Shown: positions 38,919 to 49,348 of the stretch, in pieces
How positions within the stretch are numbered: the stretch's first letter is position 1
Layout of the letters: each line of letters starts with the position of its first letter
From: Chara braunii
Lineage: Eukaryota; Streptophyta; Charophyceae; Charales; Characeae
NCBI GenBank assembly: GCA_003427395.1
Contig: BFEA01000091.1
Location: 2,864,620-2,928,619, forward strand
Length of the DNA stretch: 64,000 bases
Reading direction: 5' to 3'
Notes under the pieces: model-generated
Database searches by the model: none
What the model saw: the letters and a program-made list of their open reading frames with translations, nothing else
Told to the model about the DNA's origin: nothing
Position numbers and translations under genes: made by a program

Positions 38919-41088
38919 GTTTGTGTTTAGTTTGAAATCAAGCTCACTTGGTAAAAATGGTAAACACAACAGACTCAATATCACAACACCATCAGCAATA
39001 CTCATGCACCTCCGTCTAATCGACCGCCTCCGCCTGCGTGTGTGCGCAATGCGTATCATAACGAGCAGCACACACAACTTGACTATGTCTATACTGTCTA
39101 CGTGCCTGCTCACCTTTATATGCGTTAATTTCACAAAACTACCTGTTAAGCACTACTTTACACAACGACCAATTGAGGTTATCCTGAAGCTACGGTCTTC
39201 TTCACTGAAACACAACGCTTGATGATTATAGTCGTATCTGGACTGACAATTGCACCTAATACAACCATACTGACGCTCTAAGGTGACGACGATAGTCGCA
39301 AACCCACTCCCTAACCTCATTCTAAATTGAACTCGCAGTCCATTTCCCAAGAAACTTGGTCTCAAAGCTTATCACAAGGTCAGTTCCTAATCTCTACCTT
39401 TTTTGCCCTAATAAAACGTACGATCATTATACCTATACTTGGGGTTCTTTGCGTCTAGATGCAGCAATACTGCCCGTACGTTGTATTCGTGTCAAGACCG
39501 TAGTCCAGGATCTGGTCCCAAACCCGCATTTGAACCTCCTTCTGATCTCATCTCCTCTATGCTGTTAGTCTCACGTGGTCCATCATCAACCTGCATCTAT
39601 TTATGAGCCTACCGTGGTGGGGACCCAATCCCTACTAGCCCGACTCTCAATGTGATCCTACCCTAGCCTTACTTACAAGATTGGTCACAAGCATGAACGT
39701 GAACCTTCATACCGATCCCCATGCTAGTTTAAGACCCCTCATCCATACCACGCCCCAAAGCTACCTAGTTATGAACCTGGTCCCAATCTCGATTTTAGAA
39801 GTGGTTCCCAACCTACTCCAAACCTGTACGCACTGCTTCCGATCTAATATTTGTATCACAATCTAATTATGAACCTGGTCCCAATCTCAGTTTTTAAAGT
39901 GGTTCCTAAAAAGGACATCTTTTGTTTCTCTATAAATCCCCTACCAATGCTACCTTATCGTCGCCAAATGTTTGACTCCTGTCGACTTGTTAGAAACATG
40001 GCATGACATATGGCAAAACTCCTACCCATACGACCTGCCTCCTCGCCACAACACTGTTGAAACGCGAAAACAGCGAACGCATCTTCCCCCAAAACTGGTC
40101 TGGATGCATTCCTTGTTATTCACAACAGTACTGTATGCATCTTGCCATTCTCTGCGGGAAGATACGCTCTTATACTTCTTTCCTTTCGACAGTGGTGTGG
40201 CGAGGTCCAACGTTAAACATGGTTAGTTGTGACACACTTCTGGTCTGATGTAGAGTCCGATTCCCCCGCAGCCCCTCACCACCGCCGCAAATTCTAAGAC
40301 TATTATGCATACATCATATTATAGCATGTACATGATATACATTTACTTCATTTGATTCATTTCTTAAATCATAAATCTTGCAAAAACTCGGAGCATGTAC
40401 TTCAAATTATAGCGTACAACACGTTACATTCAAATACAACTTCCATTATAGCACATTACATTCGAATACAACTTCCATTATAGCACGTTGCGTTCGAATA
40501 CAACTTCTATAATAACTGTACATTATACATCGTATCCATACCTGATCTAGAGCCCGGTCCCAATACTAGAGTTTGACAACCACCGTCTTCCCACGAACAT
40601 ACGCCACACCCTGATAATCATTGTATACGACCTATATTTCAGCTTAGATACATCCTCAATGAGGACGCTTCGTGTTCGGGGGAATACGCGAAGTACCTTT
40701 TGAGAATTCGAATGAGCCCATAGGAGATGTTACCAGCCTCGCGACATGGGCCATCATGGCTCCTTTGGACGCCCCGTTCCAAGCCTCCGAAATTTTGGAA
40801 ACGGCACGATCGCATTCTCGACTTGACAGATAAAAGGCTGCCATGCACTGGTGGAGTATGCAACAAATTTGAACCAAAAACATCATTATGTCAAATCTGT
40901 ACATTTACTTTCCAACAAATTGAAAAATGCAATTATGTGAAAGGAAATCACACTAGTTCAGGTCGAAACAATGTGGCGGAGATTGCTAAAAGACTGATGC
41001 AGAGAACATGGTCAAAACATATAAAGTGTGTCCTCAGAAAAAAAAAGATTATGTTCAGGCACAAACATCTATATTCTTTTGAGATTCC
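38919..41088. other. Intergenic DNA with local repeats
   Basis: Short degenerate duplications include ATGAACCTGGTCCCAATCTC at about 39,770 and 39,867. No gene was recognised; open frames lack family motifs. Confidence 0.5.
40429..40515 (+). repeat. Three copies of a ~33-bp tandem repeat
   Basis: ATTCGAATACAACTTCCATT followed by ATAGCACRTT occurs three times in a row; the last copy is degenerate. Confidence 0.75.
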
Positions 41089-41162
41089 CGGGAAAAACGA
41101 GAAATGAAACCGCGACTTCTGGCGTGACAGACCAGCACTCTAACCAACTAAGCTATTTTCCC
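41089..41162 (-). tRNA. tRNA-Asp(GTC)-like cloverleaf, probably an organelle-derived relic
   Basis: The minus strand folds into a full 74-nt cloverleaf. The acceptor stem is GGGAAAA with TTTTCCC, all seven pairs. The D-arm is GCTTAGTTGGTTAGAGT. The anticodon arm is CTGGT-CTGTCAC-GCCAG, anticodon GTC. The variable loop is AAGTC, the T-arm GCGGT-TTCATTT-CTCGT and the discriminator G, as expected for tRNA-Asp. The D-arm and variable loop resemble bacterial/plastid trnD. The T-stem lacks the conserved G53-C61 pair and box B is weak, so it is likely a fossil or a SINE head. A 3'-half relative lies at 30,713-30,758. Confidence 0.5.
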
Positions 41163-43175
41163 ATCTGGGTAAGACAAGGCACTCTACCAACTAACCTAAT
41201 TACCCACATGTGGTATTCCCGATCTAAACTTTTAGGTTAGTCGTCCTAATGGACATGTAGGTTATACCTCGTCACTGGTTTTTCATGCTGACCTATCGAA
41301 GGTTTATAGTCTTTGCTAGGTGTTTTTATTTATGTACTACTGACCATCAATGTATTTGGAGTCGTTTTAGCTGTACACAAAAGTCGTTTAAAATACATAG
41401 CGGATGTGGCCCCGTCAGCATGTCCGATTCCTATTTTAGCTATTTCAATGTCTATTACCAAGTCTTCATTCAGCTTTAAGTCTAATCACAACAGTGCTAC
41501 AGCTGCAGATTGGCAAAAAAAAAAACACGAGAAATGCAAAAAAAAAAAAAGGCAGATTGGAGACGGAAAAGTGGAAGAGGCAGCAGCATGCAGGTGCGTC
41601 GGTGGTTTGAAAAGACATGGGGCCGAGGCAACAAGCTCGCAAAGATTGGCCTAACCAACAAGCCGATCCTAACTCCGTGACTCAGCAAGTACGGCAGGGA
41701 GGCAATTGTCCAGCAACATGATTAAGAACGGAGAGGAGGTAGAAGATAAGGGATGGGAGCAGCTAGAGGGAGGTCGTCTTAGCTCCGGCCCCCCCAGGAT
41801 TCTTGTACTACGCCACCGTAGGCCAACAAGGGGTGGAAGGTGGGTGGGGGTTGGTGGAGGGTGAGTTCCGGTCGGAGGGAGAACAAAGGTTAACGGAGAC
41901 GCTAATTTTCAGACCACTTGTCATGCCATTTATAAGAAAACCAAAGGGTCATTTTATTCAACTTGCCACCAAGACCATACTAACTGCAAAAACAAATCCA
42001 AAAAAAAAAAACAAAACGGAGGGAAGGTCCCACCAGCCGTGCAGGCTGGGTTCCAGACCGTAATTGCTGTAGGTCTGTGTAATAGAATAGAAGAGTGGCT
42101 CGTCTAGGAAGCCCGCCCCAGGCATTCCGCACGGGTGAGGCTGTACTCTAAACTGGCGGATACAGTTGGTAATTAAAAAAAAAAAAGCTTGCCCTTCATA
42201 TGAAGAAGATCCATGTGTATAGTGTGCTTATCACTTTGCTGCAACATCAACCAAACCGCAATTAGGTGAGCAATTTACTGCAGCATACGCTCAACCCTTT
42301 TATCTTCTTTGAAAGTCCAATTACGTGTCTGCTTTGGAGTTCGACATTTTGTTTATAGCTCTGAGTAACGTTTATGCCTTCTGCATGCTGCATGGTCGAA
42401 GAATAAATCTTAGTCAAAACCCTTGGACGCAGCAAATGCAGGTCTCGAGTACCCCGTTCCTGTTGCACAACACTAAAAAAATGTGCAACCGTCTGAATAA
42501 TTGCTGGGCTGGATTCATTTATTTGGTAAAGTGTTTGTAGCCACTATGGATTTTGACGAGTCTGGGACCATCTAACGCCCGATTTTTGAGAAAGTAAACA
42601 ACTCTCGAGTGTTGCTAGTATCTGGGGCGTTTGATAGTACTCTCAAAATTTGGAGAGCACATAGCCTGTAAAATTCGTCGTTGGCTCATCCTCTGTGATG
42701 AATTCAGTTTTTGGAAGAGGTTGGCTCATCCTCTGTGATGAATTATGTTGGGGCTGACCTCTTTATTCACTTCATTTAGTTGTCTGCTAGCAATTACTGG
42801 CAGTCTCTCTCTAAGAGTGACCTGTCTAAGAGTGAGCAACAAATGCCAACAAAATGGCCGACACTCAATCGGTGACAACCCTCTGTCCATTCCCAATGTC
42901 ACCACCACTCGTTATTTTTTCCCCTCCATCTCTCCTTTTTCGTTTCTTCGTCTCCTCATCCCCCTACTGTACGTATACCACTGGGAAACAACCACCAGCA
43001 TGTATCTCCGCTTAACCCAAGGGGCGGGTTTACACCATAGAGCACGCACGAAGCAAAACTTTCGTTGCATCTCAGCATACTGGTGTGTGGCTGGTAAGGC
43101 GTTGCTGGCAGGGGAATATCATCAGTACTAGTGCTGAGCATTGTAGGCAATCACTGCACCTCCCATTCCTTCCCC

Positions 43176-43211
<36 letters not shown>

Positions 43212-43775
43212 CCTACATTAGCTTTGAAAAATAGGCAACAACGTTCAGTTGACCAACGAGCTTAGCTCAATTAGGACACCCCCAAACATCTCACAGGCCG
43301 CCGTTCGTGTTTTTTTTTTTTCCAGCTGCACCCAATATGTTGGAACTACTAGAGAAATGGTCGTTTTTTCGCGTTAGCCGCCCTCCCCCACCGGAGGCGC
43401 CATCCTACTCCCCGACCACCACCGATAAAGGTGGTGTTGGCGTGAATACCCTCACAAGGGTATTTGCGCGTCTTGGGCCTTAAATTCGTGTTGAGCACAG
43501 TGGTTCCAACGAGGTTGAAAAACTGCAGCAAATTTCGAACGAGTTTAGTAATCGACTTTGGGACTAGGTTCATACATAGATTTAGGAACAGGAATCGGGA
43601 CGATATCGGATAGGAATCGGGACGACGTTGAGACTGGTGTTCAATCAAAAAATTGAAACCAAGGTAAGAGCTAGGTTAGCATTTAGGTTAAGTTTTTTAA
43701 CATTCTCAAGAACCACGTTTGCGATTACGTTTTGGACGCATTATAAAACCAACCAACCTTGCCATCGGAGTTGTT
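41163..43775. other. Intergenic DNA
   Basis: No gene recognised. It includes a poly(C) run at about 43,178-43,207 and a 26-bp duplication (GGTTGGCTCATCCTCTGTGA) at 42,681 and 42,719. CGTGAATACCCTCACAAGGG at about 43,441 is one of two related palindromes; the other is near 59,927. Confidence 0.5.
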
Positions 43776-43886
43776 CCTACCGTCTTCACCCGAATAGAAC
43801 GCCCGGTCGTTATCGCTGTATTTGGCGCGATTTTCAATCCATGCAACGATAATCACCGGGCGGTGTAATCATGTGAAGACGGCAGC
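43776..43886. mobile_element. Foldback element with CTACCGTCTTCAC ends
   Basis: CTACCGTCTTCACCC at the left is inverted as GTGAAGACGGCAG at the right. Inside, CGCCCGGTCGTTATCG pairs with CGATAATCACCGGGCG. Half-copies start at about 44,109 (TTACCGTCTTCTCCCG) and 44,308 (CTACCGTTTTCACTCG). No target duplication was recognised. Confidence 0.6.
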
Positions 43887-44477
43887 TTCGGCACTTCGAG
43901 TAGGCTCTATGATTGGGTCTGCAGCAATCTGCTTGACGTCAGATTGTAACCTGGAAATGGGATAAAGTATCACTAAGGATATATGGGACCACACTTGGGA
44001 TCGGATTGGGGTTGGATTTGGACTCGACCGCGAGGATCTTCACGGTCAGCTCTGGAAACAAGGAAAGAGGTGCGTTAGGGATAATCCTCACGGTCAGCGT
44101 ATATAATTACCGTCTTCTCCCGATCTCAACGCGCCCTGAAAAACCCTGTATAGAAGCTGTCTTTCCGGTCTGGTGCAGCCAAAATGAGTGTGCGTTCTGT
44201 TTGGTGTCAGGCGTAGTTAGTTCCTGGAATGGTCTTATATTTAGCTAAATCCCCGTAGTAAACTTTTAAAGCCAGACGGAACTGCGAACCTGGGTCGTGA
44301 ACTTCGAAACTACCGTTTTCACTCGAATAGAACGCACCGTCATTATCGCTGCATGATGACCGAAAGTAATGCCAAATACAGACATGATTACAGGGCGTTA
44401 GCCTCAGAACTCGGTTCTTAAGTATGCCCTACGACATGGATCCAGTCATAATCGTGAACCGTCACGATTCTGAGGCT

Positions 44478-44760
44478 TCTGCCTGTTAGCTTATAATTTC
44501 ATACACTCCATCTGATTTTTTATCTCATGAATTTTTTTCCAGACTACTAGTAGGTGCATGCATCAAATACCGAGATTCGCATCAAATACCCCATCTGTTT
44601 CCCGAGATTCGCATCAAATACCCCGCTCATTCCAAACAACTAGTACGTGCAAATCTTTTCTACCTGTTGGCTTATAATTCAGTACGTGCAAATCTTATCT
44701 TCTACCTGCTGGCTTATAATTCATACACTCCATCTGTTTTTCTATCTCATGAATTTTTTC
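44478..44760 (+). repeat. Local direct duplications
   Basis: A ~60-bp block with CTTATAATTTCATACACTCC and TATCTCATGAATTTTTT occurs at 44,478-44,541 and 44,702-44,760. Between them CGAGATTCGCATCAAATACC and AGTACGTGCAAATCTT are each duplicated. Confidence 0.75.
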
Positions 44761-45759
44761 CTTAAACTCTGCAGTATAATTTTATCATATTTATGTCGTC
44801 GGAACATGTCATTGTCATTGGATGAATTCTCTTCTTCCTCTCGATCTTTCTTTTTGAGGGACTCCAAACTAGGGAAAGATCAATGCATGGGGGCTCGTTC
44901 CACTACTGTCGAAATGTGCAAAACGAGAGCGAATCTTTCGCTAGAACATGGAAACATACACCGTCACGATTTTCGTCTTTCGTGCATGGTTGACATAGAG
45001 GAGCGACACTCATGTTCGTGGTATTTCTGACGATGTACGCTAACTACCCAATTCTGCTTTTTTTTCTCATTGTTCGGACAAAATCCATTAAGCAATCGCA
45101 CCAAGTTACTTTGTTTGTTGTGTGCATATTATACTTCTCGACTTTTATCAGTACGTTGATAAAACACTGGCCGAATCATTAACTAGCAAACATCTCTTTA
45201 CCCTTCGCTTACTTATGGAGTGGTGCAAGCATTTTCGATGCAAGGTCCACACCATATTTTCAGCATGTTACGTCTGCATGCGCGTGTCACGTGCACAACT
45301 AACATCCTACGAGCACGACTCGGAGGTCACCCTTAGATCATCGTCGCCATCGTCACCAGACTGACTTATCATCAAATCCATTCGATTCACAATCGCCGTT
45401 TGATTCGTGATCATCACCACTCGACTTGTGTGATCATCACTCAATTTGTGTGGTCATCATCGTCGTTTCCATTCACCAACATCATCATCGGAACTGTGAC
45501 CGAGTAAGGATGAAATAGCCAGTACGTTGAGATGAAACGAAGGACAGCCCTTTCAGAAACTCAATTTTACGAATTCAATTAAGAACAGGCCCAAGTGCCG
45601 TTGACTGGTGACACAGCCCACAGGTCTTTCTCTCTCTCATCTCTCTCTCCCTCTCTCTCTCCGACTGCGTTCTCCGGTACCGGTTATGGACAGCAACTAT
45701 ACTTCATCACTTCACCGCCGCAAAAGTCCACGCAGGGAACGAATGCAAAAAACGCCAAT
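44761..45759. other. Downstream flank of the eS10 gene
   Basis: No further gene. GGGGCTCGTTCCACTACTGT at about 44,890 resembles the terminal repeat of the MITE at 20,876. CAT/CGA-rich sequence lies at 45,335-45,500. Confidence 0.45.
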
Positions 45760-46129
45760 TTAAAACTCGCCCGCAGGGGGAGCCCCAGGAGCGGGAGGAG
45801 CGCCACCGCCGAACCCACCACCACCACCACCGCGGCCAAATCCGCGCCCACGGAAGTCAGGCCTGTACTCTCCTGGAGCACCACCCTTCTCGCCGAAACC
45901 ACCAGGACCCCTGGGGGGACCAGATGCACGGTAGCCCTCTCTATCTCCGAAGGACGGGCGATCTCCTCCGCCAAATCTGGGAGGGCCTCTTGGAGGGCGG
46001 TCTCCACCGGGACCGCCGCCGAGAGGACGTGTCGGCGGCCTTGCAGACTTCTTCAATGTAGCGGGAACAATCTCTGATGGCAGATTCAAGTACGTCCGAA
46101 GGAACTCGATTCCATCGTTTGTCAAGTAC
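45760..46129 (-). CDS. RPS10: 40S ribosomal protein S10 (eS10), last exon
   Basis: eS10 is a component of the small-subunit head near the mRNA entry. This exon starts in phase 1 after acceptor CGTCGCAG and encodes [31 protein letters not shown], then a Pro/Gly/Arg-rich tail ([27 protein letters not shown]) ending PPAGEF and a stop at 45,760. The core ends the winged-helix S10 domain, and the Gly/Arg-rich tail is of the plant type. Together the four exons encode 187 residues (564 bases including the stop), giving 188 with an initiator Met on a separate exon, the usual size. All splice phases are consistent. Expression should be constitutive; no promoter was located. Confidence 0.95.
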
Positions 46130-47618
46130 CTGCGACGACAAAAACAAATAAGAACGAAATAGAGAAAGAGCAAATATTAGTATCGATCGCACTCCTTAAC
46201 AGCGAAACCCCTTAAAAAAACAACCAACACTCACGTCTCAGAAACCGCACCCAGAACAACGACGGCAGACGTTGGCTTCGGAAAGGAGACGAAGATAATT
46301 ACAGATGTCACGTGCCGCTAACATCGTACCCAATCACATAACACTCGCTATCACCTACAACCGAATAGAACTCCAGGGCATCATATCATGGCTTCACAAT
46401 GACTAAAAGTTGCCCCGAATACGATGGCTGTATAATGACATGTCGTTCTGTTCAAGTGAAAAGGGTAGCAGCTATATCCTTAAGAGAAATATCCTTAAGA
46501 GGAAAGTGATAATTCGTCTTACAAAATGGTCAGAAATTAGATTTCATATTCGACCATCCCCGTCCGTGGACAGGCCCATATAATAACATCCCAACAGATC
46601 CCCAACCTTTCCGTCATTCAACATGGAACAGAGATTGCAATCGGAATAGAGTATAACACCTTGTTCGGCAATGGGGGTCTCTCACCAAGCGCGCCAGTCG
46701 AGCACGGCAAAACAATTTCACAGCAGAACAACGACGATTCAGCCCCTCCCGGGTTTCATAAAACCCTACCGAGCCCGAGCTCAACGCACATAAAAGGTAA
46801 CAGTAAATGAGACCGAGAGAGATACATACGGAGCGACGTACATCCTATTCATGTGTGATCAAAAGGGATGCGAGGAAAGCACAACGTTTTTTTCTTCTCG
46901 ACTTTGCTTCAGGACTACGATGGAAAACAAAAACATCCAAGGACGAAGATGTACGACTGCATATCAGCCCCATACGCCGATCTTTCTTTACTTTCAAATA
47001 CAATCACATGTGCGACAAAGAAACGTCTACTGAAAACGTCATACACTACCCACACTGTCAGCATAGAATGCACCCCCACCGCTTCCCAGAGCAGTCCACA
47101 TTGCAATACCCCTTACCCGGCTCTTACTTCGTCTCCTTCGACGGAGAAAATTTCGATTGTAACCCAGGTACTCTTTTCCCTAACCACACTCATAGCAGAG
47201 TACATATTACTTCTCGTTTTCCTCAGGTTTGGCATCGGGAGTTCTCAGACTGAGGCCTGTTGTGGGTAACTCACGTCATCCCAGACGAGTTTAGATTCTC
47301 AGATTAGATTCAACTATCCATCTTCGTCCCCAAAAAAAGGACCTGTAATTATTGCTCATAAGAAGTACTACAAAATGCAGCTATCATCACTGGGCGTTCC
47401 ATTCGTGTTTAAGACGGGTAGCTAACGCCATCTGAGGCTCCTATTTCTAACTCAAGGCCACAAACACAGAATGCCACGGAATGCACCGGACTGGGCTAGG
47501 GGACGCCTGGCAGGGTGTCGCCGTTCACCAGAGCGACTATCATCAATCTCATAATCGGGTTAACCAAGACGACAGGCCAGACCAGGTTAACCAAGACAAT
47601 CATAATCTGGATCCTTAC
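46130..47618 (-). other. eS10 intron (1.49 kb)
   Basis: Donor GTAAGG and acceptor GCAG are both canonical. Contains a plus-strand open frame (46,807-47,253) without recognisable domains, which I do not call a gene. Confidence 0.85.
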
Positions 47619-47692
47619 CAGTAATAGTGGCGCCATGCAAAGCTCTCCTTCACGTACTCCTTCGACTTGAAGCTCTGCATCAGCTTAATGAC
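47619..47692 (-). CDS. RPS10: 40S ribosomal protein S10 (eS10), internal exon
   Basis: This 74-base exon encodes [16 protein letters not shown] and SFAWRHYYW, the most conserved part of the S10 domain. It begins in phase 0 after GCAG and ends TACTG|GTAAGG, so Trp is split with the next exon. Confidence 0.94.
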
Positions 47693-48092
47693 CTGCGTCA
47701 GATGCAAACGCAAGAACAGTCAGCACCGTATGCCTGTGAACGAAAACGGTTAGCGATACGACAACGGGCCTGGCTCAGATAGTATCACTTTGCATCCCTA
47801 TGAGATATCCGCGACAAAATACGATTTCAACGAGAGCTACAAGAACGATCAACGTCCCATAACCATGGGAAGGCTCCTAGAACATGGAGCAAAATAGCAC
47901 GGCCAAACCCTAATCCTGCCGACGCCTCTGCACCAGCAGACCAGCTAATTACTCGTTCACTCGACAATAGCACAGTGCACTTCTATCATAAGTGCGCGAA
48001 TTTCACACTTCAATAACTGCTCCAACAATTCGTCATTACCAAAAAAGCAAAAACAAACAACATTATCCGGATTTAACGACCATGCTCCTCAC

Positions 48093-48163
48093 CTGCAGAT
48101 TTGGGACATCGATTTCCGGGTGCTTCGGCGCATTGAAGTCTTTCTTGGCATAAAGTACCCCCT
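48093..48163 (-). CDS. RPS10: 40S ribosomal protein S10 (eS10), internal exon
   Basis: This 71-base exon encodes (E)[16 protein letters not shown] and IDVPNLQ, as in plant S10 proteins. The first codon (Glu) is completed from the upstream exon. The donor is CTGCAG|GTGAGG. Confidence 0.94.
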
Positions 48164-49299
48164 CTGCACAACCAGACAGCATAATGACCACAGTGACAAG
48201 CAGCTTCAATAACACTTTCCAGCACCGCTTTGAACCTGGGACCTGCCATATCCAATCAGGCTCGCCAGCTCACCAACTTCCACCAAACATAAAATCTTCG
48301 TGCCAGGCGGGCGGAATAAGCAACCAGCCGACGATGATAACACCCGTCATTACTCTTGAGTGGAGCTGTGCTAATCCGCTCAACCTACCCGCTGCAAACC
48401 GACCGCTCCAAGACAGACGACGTGGTTAACAATGGAAAGCAGCCACCTGGCTTCGTTGATACAGTGCGCCAGCTTGCTTCTCGACGAACATAAAACGTTC
48501 CATCGAACGCGCAAACGTTTGGCCAAAATTCGATTCTTCGGCCATCACATCTCTGCAATTCCCAGTTAATTATGGCGGACGAGGAAGTGCCTCACCAAAT
48601 ACGTGAGAGCGAAATCTACCGACCTCAACACGGTGAAAGCCATGCCCGGGAGATGATTGGTTCTCTCTCGAACAAACGGGGAGTATCGAATTCATCATCT
48701 ACCACGGAACGAGACACGCCATAAGTTCACCCGTCGGCCAACTCCTTTCCATTCATAGATTGCAAAATAGCGACATTCTCTTGATAGATATCGTCATCTT
48801 TCCATTTCGGGAGTACTGTTCACGGACTCCCGCGTCGGCCTTGCCTTCCTGCGATCGTACTTTNGGGNTTCTCTACCNAAAAAGTGCGACCGCCGATCTA
48901 ATTACATGAATGGCCTTTCGATCTAATGGAGCAGGATCTACAAGTGCAACGAATCAAGGGTTAACCGCTCAATCTGTATCGATAGCAATACCATAGTCGT
49001 CGCCGCTATGCAATAACAAAGCATCTCCGTACCCACCTAGCCACAGCTCTAACAAAGCCCCCGTTAAGCCAGCCCACCGCATGCATAAATGAACTCGCCA
49101 CATCCTAATGCCAGAGCCAGCACCAGCAAAGCGAACCCACCTTCATGAGGCACTTAATCCATCCATCGGGAACCCTTTATAACTATGCTTAATCAATCTC
49201 AGGGACCAGCAACCCTTTAAAACGATGCTTCCACGCTTTCATTGACTAACAATACTCTGAACACATAGTACGGGTGACGGCATGAATCTGTCATCTCAC
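48164..49299 (-). other. eS10 intron (1.14 kb) with ambiguous bases
   Basis: Splice sites are canonical. Three N bases at 48,864, 48,868 and 48,878 show that the assembly is uncertain here. No other feature was seen. Confidence 0.85.
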
Positions 49300-49348
49300 C
49301 TTTGAAGAGGTACTTGTACACCTCCGTGCGGTTCTTCTTTGGAATCAA
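49300..49348 (-). CDS. RPS10: 40S ribosomal protein S10 (eS10), first recognisable coding exon
   Basis: This 49-base exon encodes LIPKKNRTEVYKYLFK plus one base. It begins right after acceptor TTGCAG with TTG, where the family has M-[IL]-I-P/S. The initiator ATG must therefore lie on a separate 5' exon, which was not located. One ATG followed by a possible donor (ATG|GTAGGA, minus strand) lies at about 51,980, but it is unsupported. Confidence 0.92.

Noticed and set aside
46807-47253. 148-residue plus-strand frame in an eS10 intron
   Set aside because: No recognisable domain and no supporting context. Length alone is not sufficient in this composition.
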